Assembly (NCBI GenBank): GCA_900544865.1
Contig: UQXA01000040.1
Span: 1-16,515 of the forward strand
Reading direction: 5' to 3'
Length of the DNA stretch: 16,515 nt
Source: an uncultured Collinsella sp.
Lineage (GTDB): Bacteria; Actinomycetota; Coriobacteriia; Coriobacteriales; Coriobacteriaceae
Shown: positions 7,498-13,585 of the stretch, piece by piece
Layout of the letters: every line of letters begins with the position of its first letter
Numbering within the stretch: position 1 is the first letter of the stretch
Translations under genes and position numbers: made by a program
Notes under the pieces: generated by a model
Seen by the model: the letters and a program-made list of their open reading frames with translations, nothing else
Database searches by the model: none
What the model was told of the DNA's origin: nothing

Positions 7498-8313
7498 CTA
7501 TGCCATCCCCTCGATAATCTTGGCAAGCTTTGCCGCCTGCTCGGACGCCGTCCCCTCAACGGCCTCGCACGTTTGGTCACGGTCGGGCACAAACGAGCGC
7601 ACGACCTGTGTCGGCGACCCGGCAAGACCGCAACGCGCGGGGTCGGCGTTCACGTCGGCGGCACTGACCACGCGCACGTCCGCCTCCTCCGCCGCGCGAA
7701 TACCGGCAATACTCGGCATACGCAACTGGTCAATCTCCTTGGCAGTCGTCATCGCGCACGGCATCTCAAGATAGACCGTCTCCTCGCCGGCATCGCAACC
7801 GTGAACGAGCGAAAGCGCACCGCACGTCGTAAAACCTGCGCTCTGCACGCAGCTCACATCGGTCACGCAGGGAATCTCAAAGGCGCCGGCAAGCTCGGGG
7901 CCAATCTGGGCCGTATCGCCATCCACCGCCATCTTGCCGCAGATGAGCAGGTCGAAGTCCTCGTCGAGCGCCTCGATGCCGCATTTGAGAGCATAGGTGG
8001 TCGCCAGGGTATCGGCACCTGCAAAGGCGCGATCGGTCAGCAGCAGCGCGTCGTCGGCGCCTCGGGCGATGCAGTCGCGCAGCAGCGACTCGGTCGCGGG
8101 GATGCCCATCGACACCACCGTCACGCGCACATCCATGCCAAAGCCGATAAAGTCGTCCTTCAGCGCCAGCGCGCATTCCAAAGCGCTCGCATCAAAGGGA
8201 TTAATGACCGCCTGCTTGCCATCGCGCACGATGGTATTGGTCTTGGGGTCCATCTTGACCTCGGTGCTTCCCGGCACGGCCTTGACGCACACCACCATAT
8301 GGAAATCGCTCAT
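7498..8313 (-). CDS. etfB: Electron transfer flavoprotein beta subunit
   Basis: A 271-residue EtfB/FixA protein, partner of the EtfA encoded next to it. The N-terminus has HMVVCVKAVPGSTEVKMD, and INPFDASALECALAL follows. The stretch RGADDALLLTDRAFAGADTLATTYAL is typical of bifurcating ETFs, which bind a second, electron-splitting FAD in the beta subunit; AVDGDTAQIGPELA and a C-terminal AKEIDQLRMPSIAGIR segment complete the family pattern. The ATG at 8313 has AGGGGG nine bases upstream. A GTG at 8319 would overlap the previous stop by four bases but lies only three bases from the purine run, so I prefer the ATG. The gap to the upstream dehydrogenase is two bases. Confidence 0.92.
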   Translation of the reverse strand: MSDFHMVVCVKAVPGSTEVKMDPKTNTIVRDGKQAVINPFDASALECALALKDDFIGFGMDVRVTVVSMGIPATESLLRDCIARGADDALLLTDRAFAGADTLATTYALKCGIEALDEDFDLLICGKMAVDGDTAQIGPELAGAFEIPCVTDVSCVQSAGFTTCGALSLVHGCDAGEETVYLEMPCAMTTAKEIDQLRMPSIAGIRAAEEADVRVVSAADVNADPARCGLAGSPTQVVRSFVPDRDQTCEAVEGTASEQAAKLAKIIEGMA

Positions 8314-8315
8314 CT

Positions 8316-9917
8316 TCACGCGCCCCCTTTCTGGACGAGCTCATCCAAGAGCTTCTCCGAAAACAGGTTACCGCGACCCAGCTGCCCGTCGGGATCGAGC
8401 TGGAGCTTGAGCCGCGCCGACTCGACCATGGCCTCGTGACCGTACATCGTCTCCAAGAAGCCCGCTTTGATCTTGCCGACGCCGTGCTCGGCAGAGACGG
8501 CGCCGCCCATGGCCGTGACCTCGGAAGCCCACTGGGCAAAGAGTTCTCCGCCACGGCGGTAATCCTGCGCATCGCGCGGCAGAATGTTCACATGCAGATG
8601 GTTGTTACCGATGTGTCCCCAGGCAGCAGACTCAAGTCCGCTTTCCGCCAGCGTGCGGCGATAGAGGGCGACGACATCGGCCAAGCGTGCATTGGGCACC
8701 GACATGTCCGAGCCCAGCTTGGTGATGGTAGGATCCATGCGGCGACGCTCGTCGATAAGCATGTTGACGCTCTCGGGCACCGCGTGGCGGAAGAACCGCT
8801 GGCACTCGCGATCGACCTCGGTGCGCACGACCCATGTCGCATCGTCGCTGCCGCCCGCAAGCTCCAGTACCCACCCCAAGTGATACAGCTCCTCAGTCGC
8901 CTGAACTTCGTCGTCGCAGTCGAGCTCCACGTAGACACAGACCTTGGCCTCTTTGTCGAGCGCCGGCAGCGAGGCGAACGCGGTCGACTGCTCACGCTGA
9001 CGACGCAGGATATCCAGGGCGCCCGCATCGAAATATTCGATGGCAGCCGCGTGGGACAGGACGGGACGCACAGAATCGGTGAAGGACACGGCCTTGTCTT
9101 CGCTGTCAAAGAAACAGCTCACACCCCAAACGACCGCAGGCGCCGCCTGCAGGGCAATCTCGAGCTCGGTGATAACGCCGAGCGTGCCGCAAGCACCGAT
9201 AAAGAGGTCGATGGCGTCCATTTCGTCCGCAACGAAATAGCCTGAGGCATTTTTTGTCTTGGGCATGGTATAGCCGGGAAGATCGAGCTCGAGCGTACGG
9301 CCCGCTGCCGTCACGAGCGACAGGTGGCGGCCCTGGGCAAAAGCCTCGCCGCGCTGAAGCTCAAGCAAATCGCCATCAGCCAGTGCGACGTGGAGTCCCG
9401 TGATATGTGGGCGCATGGGACCGTAGGCGTAGCTGCGGGCACCAGAGGCGTTACATGCCGCCATGCCGCCCAGACAGGCAGACGTCTCGGTGGGATCGGT
9501 GGGAAAGAACTGCTCGGGGGCCTCTTGAAACTCATCGTAGGCCTTAAGCGATGCCTGGTCCCAACCAACGGTCGGCAGCACCTTCTTGCTCAGCTGCTTG
9601 CGCAGCTCCGAGAGCACAACACCCGGCTCCACGCGCAGTAGAAAGCGGCCTTGTTCATCGCGGCGAAGGCCCAAGTAGCGATTCATACGGGAAGTATTGA
9701 GGATATGCCCGCCGTGGGGCACGGCACCGGCGGCAAGGCCGGTTCGGGCGCCCTGAACCGTTACCGGGACACGCTCGGCATGGAGCTTTTCCAAAATGGC
9801 ACGGACCTCGTCTTCCGTTGTCGGAAACGAGATGCTCGAGGCCTCGCCCGATGCGCGAGATTCATCGCGGCCATACTCTTCGAACTCGTCGGTGAAGGGT
9901 TTGATGGTTGCAGACAC
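8316..9917 (-). CDS. lctD: FAD-binding 2-hydroxyacid (probably lactate) dehydrogenase of an ETF complex
   Basis: A 533-residue flavoprotein of the GlcD/D-lactate dehydrogenase family. The FAD_binding_4 domain covers about residues 28-260 (VPVTVQGARTGLAAGAVP; GGMAACNASGARSYAYG; GACGTLGVITELEIAL). The FAD-oxidase C-terminal domain carries the metal-site histidines in HIGNNHLHVN (435-444) and Glu477-His478 in SAEHGVGKIK. The C-terminus LDPDGQLGRGNLF replaces the usual LDPxGxxNPGKIF. At 533 residues it is longer than the roughly 465 of Acetobacterium LctD. With EtfB and ferredoxin-EtfA directly behind, it most likely feeds lactate electrons into the ETF; another 2-hydroxyacid such as glycolate is possible. 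Start is GTG at 9917, with AGGGGGAG seven bases upstream. No lactate permease is in the window. Confidence 0.83.
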   Translation of the reverse strand: MSATIKPFTDEFEEYGRDESRASGEASSISFPTTEDEVRAILEKLHAERVPVTVQGARTGLAAGAVPHGGHILNTSRMNRYLGLRRDEQGRFLLRVEPGVVLSELRKQLSKKVLPTVGWDQASLKAYDEFQEAPEQFFPTDPTETSACLGGMAACNASGARSYAYGPMRPHITGLHVALADGDLLELQRGEAFAQGRHLSLVTAAGRTLELDLPGYTMPKTKNASGYFVADEMDAIDLFIGACGTLGVITELEIALQAAPAVVWGVSCFFDSEDKAVSFTDSVRPVLSHAAAIEYFDAGALDILRRQREQSTAFASLPALDKEAKVCVYVELDCDDEVQATEELYHLGWVLELAGGSDDATWVVRTEVDRECQRFFRHAVPESVNMLIDERRRMDPTITKLGSDMSVPNARLADVVALYRRTLAESGLESAAWGHIGNNHLHVNILPRDAQDYRRGGELFAQWASEVTAMGGAVSAEHGVGKIKAGFLETMYGHEAMVESARLKLQLDPDGQLGRGNLFSEKLLDELVQKGGA

Positions 9918-10261
9918 GCGAACTCCCCCTTTAGCTAACTACAGTGTTTGCAGGGAGATGTTACCGCATCGTTTCGTCGACGTGTTCGAGACCGTCTCCA
10001 TAATTGGCGATTTTTACGTTCGTGCAATTCGGCGAGCGGCTTGATTTCCTCGGCAGACGATGCTTTTGACACATATGGCCCCGCCGTCGTCGACCGCGCG
10101 ATTGTCGCTCGAAAAAAGTTGGAGTATTTTTTGCCGCCTTTTACCTGCGGAGATGCCAATCCGTCAAGCATTTGGTCAGAAATTGGTCAAGTAGCGGCTG
10201 ATACGGTCGGCGTCGACAGCCAAACCGATAGTAGTTTTGGCCCAGAAGCAGGGAGGTTCCC
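9918..10261. other. 344-base divergent intergenic region
   Basis: This is the longest gap in the window. It lies between the lct-type operon (minus) and the surface-protein operon (plus), so both promoters should be here. It holds three phased GTCA boxes (10163-10189) and an A6/T6 pair (10112-10117 and 10127-10132) around a 9-base spacer. An isolated perfect TTGACA at 10066-10071 has no -10 box at the right distance. A possible minus-strand promoter is TTGACG (10162-10167), an 18-base spacer and TAAAAG (10138-10143). A possible plus-strand extended -10, TGATACGGT, lies at 10199-10207. No convincing gene is present: open frames on both strands lack ribosome binding sites. Confidence 0.55.
10163..10191. 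promoter_or_regulatory. Three phased GTCA direct repeats, probable regulator binding site
   Basis: GTCA boxes begin at 10163, 10175 and 10186, giving steps of 12 and 11 bases. The last two share a longer core, TTGGTCA (10172-10178 and 10183-10189). Repeats spaced one helical turn apart are typical of OmpR/PhoB-type response regulators, but the regulator is not identifiable from this window. The site lies about 75 bases before the surface operon start. Confidence 0.5.
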
Positions 10262-10558
10262 ATGGCATATTACTGGCCCCAGTACGGCATCGCCATCGAA
10301 GTCGACGACGATCCCTATCTCCTGCCTTTTGACGAAGAGGCATTCCCCGATACGACGGTCTACCACGTTACCACCGATGTGATCTGCGACCCCGAGTCGT
10401 TCTCGGCGCTCGCCCACCACATCGCGCATATCCACGACATCGAGCTCCCTCCCGACTTCGAAGAACTCGTCTACTCGCGCCGCCTGATGCTTCACATGCT
10501 CTTTGGAGCGGACCCGTCCACCTTTGCGCGCATCTATGCCGCCAAGGATGCCGCATGA
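10262..10558 (+). CDS. Small soluble hypothetical protein, first gene of the surface operon
   Basis: A 98-residue acidic protein with no signal peptide or membrane segment. I do not recognise it firmly. The N-terminal segment YYWPQYGIAIEVDDDP resembles the core strand of DUF559/Vsr-like endonuclease folds (WPE-lvvEvDG). The TTVYHVTTDVICDPESFSAL segment resembles the following strand-helix unit of those proteins. The remaining nuclease residues are not seen, so it would be a catalytically dead or unrelated protein. The C-terminal half is helical, with several histidines (AHHIAHIHDIE). The start has GGGAGG six bases upstream. Its stop overlaps the start of the next gene in ATGA (10555-10558), which couples translation. 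Function unknown. Confidence 0.75.
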   Translation: MAYYWPQYGIAIEVDDDPYLLPFDEEAFPDTTVYHVTTDVICDPESFSALAHHIAHIHDIELPPDFEELVYSRRLMLHMLFGADPSTFARIYAAKDAA

Positions 10559-11064
10559 GCGCGAAGAAGCCGCCCCACTTTGCAGGTCTGGGGCATCGCA
10601 GGAAGCTCATCGTTGCCTGCTTGGCCATCGTCTGTGCCCTTGTCGCCGTAGGACTATACGCTTGGCAGTCGCAGCCCGTACCCGAGGCGGGCGCTTCGGT
10701 TACGACGGCCGAGGGCAAAACGCGTCAGGAAATCCAAGATGAGCTCGACGCCATCGTCCGCGACAACATGATGACGATTTCGGTCGCACCGGTCGCTCAG
10801 CTGCAGGAGGACGGCAAGCTGCGCGTCAACGTGCAAAACGTCCAAGACAATAAATTTCCCCAGCGATTCCGCGTCATCCAAAACGACGAGACCATGTACG
10901 AATCCGGTGTGGTCGAGACCGGCAAGACAATCGAAACGTGCCCCGCCGGCGACATCAAAGAAGGCGAGGCGTACATCGAGATCCAGGCACTCGATGCAAA
11001 GACCCTCGACAGCCACGGCAATCCGACACGTGTCAAGGTACGGGTTGAGCAAGCCGAGAACTAG
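10555..11064 (+). CDS. Membrane-anchored extracytoplasmic protein
   Basis: A 169-residue protein with a basic N-terminus (HRRK), one hydrophobic helix at about residues 18-37, and the remainder probably outside the cell. No lipobox or cleavage site is evident, so the helix is likely an anchor. After a polar linker comes a short helix (TRQEIQDELDAIVRDNMM), then a predicted beta-sandwich: RVNVQNVQDNKFPQRFRVI, YESGVVETGKTIE, EAYIEIQALDAKT, RVKVRV. From memory, this pattern resembles membrane-anchored proteins of gut Clostridia with a YxSGxIxxGxxIE motif, but I cannot name a domain. A single Cys (129) lies in the outer domain. It overlaps the upstream gene by four bases, and 89 bases separate it from the next, a gap that holds a GC-rich hairpin. 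It may be the membrane partner of the secreted proteins encoded downstream. Confidence 0.78.
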   Translation: MSAKKPPHFAGLGHRRKLIVACLAIVCALVAVGLYAWQSQPVPEAGASVTTAEGKTRQEIQDELDAIVRDNMMTISVAPVAQLQEDGKLRVNVQNVQDNKFPQRFRVIQNDETMYESGVVETGKTIETCPAGDIKEGEAYIEIQALDAKTLDSHGNPTRVKVRVEQAEN

Positions 11065-11116
11065 CTTTCCGGCCGACGCGGCACCGCACGCAATTCACCA
11101 GCATTCGTCCAATCAT

Positions 11117-11133
11117 CGCGGGGACGGCCCGCG
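11117..11133 (+). promoter_or_regulatory. GC-rich hairpin in front of the WxL-like gene
   Basis: CGCGGG (11117-11122) pairs with CCCGCG (11128-11133) around a 5-base loop, just upstream of the ribosome binding site AAAGGA. No T-tract follows. It could act as an mRNA stabilising or processing structure that separates expression of the secreted protein from the upstream genes. Confidence 0.4.
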
Positions 11134-11153
11134 GCGAATAGAAAGGAACGACC

Positions 11154-11753
11154 ATGGACATCACCAGGAACATGAACGGAGCCAGAGCGCTCGTCGTGGG
11201 CGCAGGGCTCGCGCTCGCACTCGCAATGGGCGCCGCCCCGACGCCAGCTATGGCGGCCGGGCGCGTTGGAACCACGAAGGTAATGGTCAGGACCGAGATC
11301 GACAACGTTGAGTTCAAAGTTCCGACGGTTATTCCCTTCGTCGCCAAGGCCGACGGCACGCTTCAGGGCCCCTCAGAAGACGCGACCACCATCGACAATC
11401 ATTCGGCCTACGGCATCCATGTCACCAACATGAAGATCGACGCCATGAACACCTGGACCATTGCCGCCGACGCCAAGGCCGGAACCGCGCAGAACTCCAT
11501 CGACTTTAAGGTCGGCCCCGACGGCGCACTCCAGAACGCCAGCGCCGCCGCGCAAGGGACGGGCCTCGATCTTTCCAAGAATGCAGCCTTCGACATGGGC
11601 TACCAGGGCATTGCCGGCGGCGCGGACAAAATTAAGCTCAAGACAAGCGGAAACGTCGCCCGCGTCACGCGCGACATCTTCCGCGTAACCGGCGAAGGCG
11701 ATCAGGTTGCAACGATTACCTGGACGGTCGAGCCCGGTGCGCACACGGCATAA
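11154..11753 (+). CDS. Secreted WxL-like surface protein
   Basis: A 199-residue secreted protein. A signal peptide covers about residues 1-34 (hydrophobic ALVVGAGLALALAMGAA, cleavage near AMA-AG). The mature part begins with short beta-strands (KVMVRTEID, EFKVPTVIPFVAKADG). Two motifs resemble the paired WxL motifs of Firmicute surface proteins: W101-T-I in NTWTIAAD, and W190-T-V in VATITWTVEPG close to the C-terminus. In classical WxL proteins the second motif reads ATLTWTL at the same relative place. There is no membrane anchor or sortase motif, consistent with non-covalent binding to the wall or to a partner. ATG at 11154 has AAAGGA about six bases upstream. The next gene overlaps its 3' end by 17 bases. 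The WxL assignment is an inference from motif position, not a profile search. Confidence 0.75.
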   Translation: MDITRNMNGARALVVGAGLALALAMGAAPTPAMAAGRVGTTKVMVRTEIDNVEFKVPTVIPFVAKADGTLQGPSEDATTIDNHSAYGIHVTNMKIDAMNTWTIAADAKAGTAQNSIDFKVGPDGALQNASAAAQGTGLDLSKNAAFDMGYQGIAGGADKIKLKTSGNVARVTRDIFRVTGEGDQVATITWTVEPGAHTA

Positions 11754-12018
11754 GGCCGTCGCCCTGGCCGCCGCCGTCAGCATCCTAGCGTTTGGGCCAG
11801 CCATGGCCTTTGCCCAGCAAGAACAGGCGCAGGCCGCCACGCAAGTGACGGTCGACCTCTCGGAGCTCGACCGCGGCGACCGCGAGGAACCGCTGGCGCA
11901 GACAGGCGACAGACGATGGCTCTTGGCAGCAGGCGCCACAGCAGCAGGCGCGGGAACCGCCGGCCTCGGTCTGCACATCAAACGCAGCCAGAAACAAAAC
12001 ACGGACAGGCCGCACTAA
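11737..12018 (+). CDS. Tiny sortase-anchored surface peptide (LAQTG)
   Basis: A 93-residue precursor with a signal peptide at residues 1-26 (RTRHK then a hydrophobic stretch, cleavage near AFA-QQ). A C-terminal sorting signal follows: LAQTG at residues 53-57, a hydrophobic stretch at 61-79, and the basic tail HIKRSQK. LAXTG is the motif known for class E sortases of Actinobacteria. After both cuts only about 30 residues remain, acidic and glutamine-rich. GTG at 11737 is chosen because it gives a perfect signal peptide; TTG at 11707 would put ten odd residues in front. It overlaps the upstream gene by 17 bases and has no strong ribosome binding site, so it is probably translated by coupling. 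It resembles the small LPXTG protein (CscD) of Lactobacillus csc clusters in layout, though homology is not shown. No sortase lies in the window. Confidence 0.75.
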   Translation: MRTRHKAVALAAAVSILAFGPAMAFAQQEQAQAATQVTVDLSELDRGDREEPLAQTGDRRWLLAAGATAAGAGTAGLGLHIKRSQKQNTDRPH

Positions 12019-12036
12019 ATTAGCTAAGGAGACCCC

Positions 12037-13467
12037 ATGGCATCGAAGAACCTTTTGCCCGTCGTCGCACTCTGCGGCGCGCTCGCAACCGGAACGCCTG
12101 TCGCCGCTTGGGCGACTCCCGTCATGGCAGACTCCTTACCAGCAGCCCTAAGTTCCGCACCAAATCCGTCGAGCGCCATTGCGTGCAAGCGTTTTTCGAT
12201 CGCACAGGCCGCAATCTCGACCTCGGGATGCCTTCGTCGTAATACGGACGGCTCGATAGTCGTGGATATCAATCGTTCGAACAAGGCAAACGGCTCCCAG
12301 GCGGGGTGCGCCGTCTGCACGTGGCGCTCGGTTGTGCTCGATGCAGATGGCGATCCATGCAATTTAGAGCTGCGCATCGACATCGCTTCGGTCGATGACT
12401 CGGCGAACGGAGCGAAGGTCGCCTTCGACGGTGCGTTTTTCGAGAAAGGAGGCGGTATATGTCTGGGCTGCGCCGCCGCGAATGCAGACGATGCGCAGCC
12501 CACCCTCTCATTCACGGCATCGTTGCGGCTGACCAAAGCCGGTACCGATGTTATCGCGGCGGGAGAAGCGTCCCTGCTGTTCTACGCCGTCAGCACCAAA
12601 GACACAGACGCTCATTTCGAGAAGCCAGCCGGATCACTCAGCCTTACACGAGGGATAGAGGCAGGCCCTATTGAAATCGATGCCCACGCGCAAAGCAGGC
12701 AACGCATTCTTGCCGACCCGGCGCTTCTCGAAATGGAGTGGAACGGATCCGGAGCCATCGGAATTCTCCCCTCCGCGTTTGACGCCAAGACGCTCCCCCC
12801 AAACGACGAACCCATCAACGCAACCATACAAGAAGAGAGCGCGGACAAAGAAGCAGGTGCGGGCGACACGCCGTCGCCGACAAACAGCGTCCCAGCTTCT
12901 CTCGAAGCGCCGAATGAGCCCGCTGCCGATCCAAACGATCCCGAGCTCGCGGACAGTCTGGGGCTTGCTGATCCTCAAGAGATCGATGAAGGTAACTGCT
13001 GCGTGCTTGCCGCGCTCGACCACACAGAGGTCATCGACGCTGCGAACATCGAAGTTGCCGCCGCCAATCAGCCCGTCCGCAAGTCGGCTATCATCGCATT
13101 TCCTGAATCCATCGAAGTCGTCTTTTTGCCATCGGGCGAGGTCGTGGCCCCAACACTGCTCACCTTGTTGGGCGCCAAGAATACTCGAAACGAAATTAAA
13201 AAGGTCACAGTTGTCGACCCTGCAACCACCGCCAAGCTGCGTCTATACGCCGTTGCTCCAGACGGAGGCAAGACCTTGGAATTCGATGGCGACACACTCC
13301 TGGCCTGGCGACGTCTGGACATTATGCAAGACGTCTCGTATCAGATCGAACTCGAAGGGTTTGATCGTGCCCGCGATGCCAATATCATCGCCGCGGCTAT
13401 TGAATCCCCACAGCGGCTTATGACACTGCGCTTTGAATACTATCCCTATGTCCCGACAACCACCTGA
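12037..13467 (+). CDS. Secreted cysteine-rich protein with diverged WxL-like C-terminal domain
   Basis: A 476-residue secreted protein. A signal peptide spans about residues 1-31 (cleavage near VMA-DS). The mature chain has nine Cys: 50, 65, 91, 94, 108, 142, 145, 321, 322, including CAVC and CLGC pairs, which suggest disulfides. The region of about 60-215 is a first beta-rich domain. A polar, proline- and acid-rich linker follows (about 255-315). The C-terminal domain (about 345-476) aligns by eye with the WxL-like protein upstream: AFPESIEVVFLPSGEVVAP matches KVPTVIPFVAKADGTLQGP, LRLYAVAPDGG matches WTIAADAKAG, and MTLRFEYYP takes the place of ATITWTVEPG, with both Trp lost. There is no sortase motif or membrane anchor. 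ATG has AAGGAG upstream, 18 bases after the previous stop. It likely acts as the large partner in the surface complex. Confidence 0.75.
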   Translation: MASKNLLPVVALCGALATGTPVAAWATPVMADSLPAALSSAPNPSSAIACKRFSIAQAAISTSGCLRRNTDGSIVVDINRSNKANGSQAGCAVCTWRSVVLDADGDPCNLELRIDIASVDDSANGAKVAFDGAFFEKGGGICLGCAAANADDAQPTLSFTASLRLTKAGTDVIAAGEASLLFYAVSTKDTDAHFEKPAGSLSLTRGIEAGPIEIDAHAQSRQRILADPALLEMEWNGSGAIGILPSAFDAKTLPPNDEPINATIQEESADKEAGAGDTPSPTNSVPASLEAPNEPAADPNDPELADSLGLADPQEIDEGNCCVLAALDHTEVIDAANIEVAAANQPVRKSAIIAFPESIEVVFLPSGEVVAPTLLTLLGAKNTRNEIKKVTVVDPATTAKLRLYAVAPDGGKTLEFDGDTLLAWRRLDIMQDVSYQIELEGFDRARDANIIAAAIESPQRLMTLRFEYYPYVPTTT

Positions 13468-13490
13468 GGCTTAAATGCCGCGCATCATTC

Positions 13491-13516
13491 CTAATACCAC
13501 TTATATAACGTATTAG
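13491..13516. repeat. AT-rich 26-base inverted repeat
   Basis: CTAATAC (13491-13497) and GTATTAG (13510-13516) are a perfect 7-bp inverted repeat. They flank TTATATAA (13501-13508), itself a palindrome. It is unusually AT-rich for this region and lies 23 bases after the surface operon stop and 70 bases before the DUF554 start. It looks like an operator; a T-tract for termination is missing. Confidence 0.5.
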
Positions 13517-13546
13517 ATGAGTCGCGATGTACCTCGCATTTCGTTC

Positions 13547-13555
13547 TGCTACGAT
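13547..13555 (+). promoter_or_regulatory. Extended -10 promoter of the DUF554 gene
   Basis: TGCTACGAT fits the extended -10 pattern TGnTATAAT (TACGAT at 13550-13555). It is 30 bases before the DUF554 start. The -35 region is poor, which is usual for extended -10 promoters. Confidence 0.45.
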
Positions 13556-13585
13556 TGCCACGTTGGCATCAATACAGGAGGGCTC

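Noticed and set aside
10066..10071. Perfect -35 hexamer TTGACA
   Set aside because: No acceptable -10 box at 15-19 bases downstream; the area is GC-rich.
9935..10171. A 78-codon open frame on the minus strand in the large intergenic region
   Set aside because: No ribosome binding site, low-complexity Arg/Lys/Ser composition, and it overlaps the likely promoter region; more likely non-coding or part of a repeat.
9948..10382. A 144-codon open frame on the plus strand running through the intergenic region into the 98-residue gene
   Set aside because: No ribosome binding site and it runs out of frame through a well-supported gene with its own GGGAGG site.
11707..11736. TTG start that would add ten residues to the LAQTG protein
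   Set aside because: It puts a proline- and arginine-rich stretch before the signal peptide; the GTG at 11737 gives a standard signal peptide.
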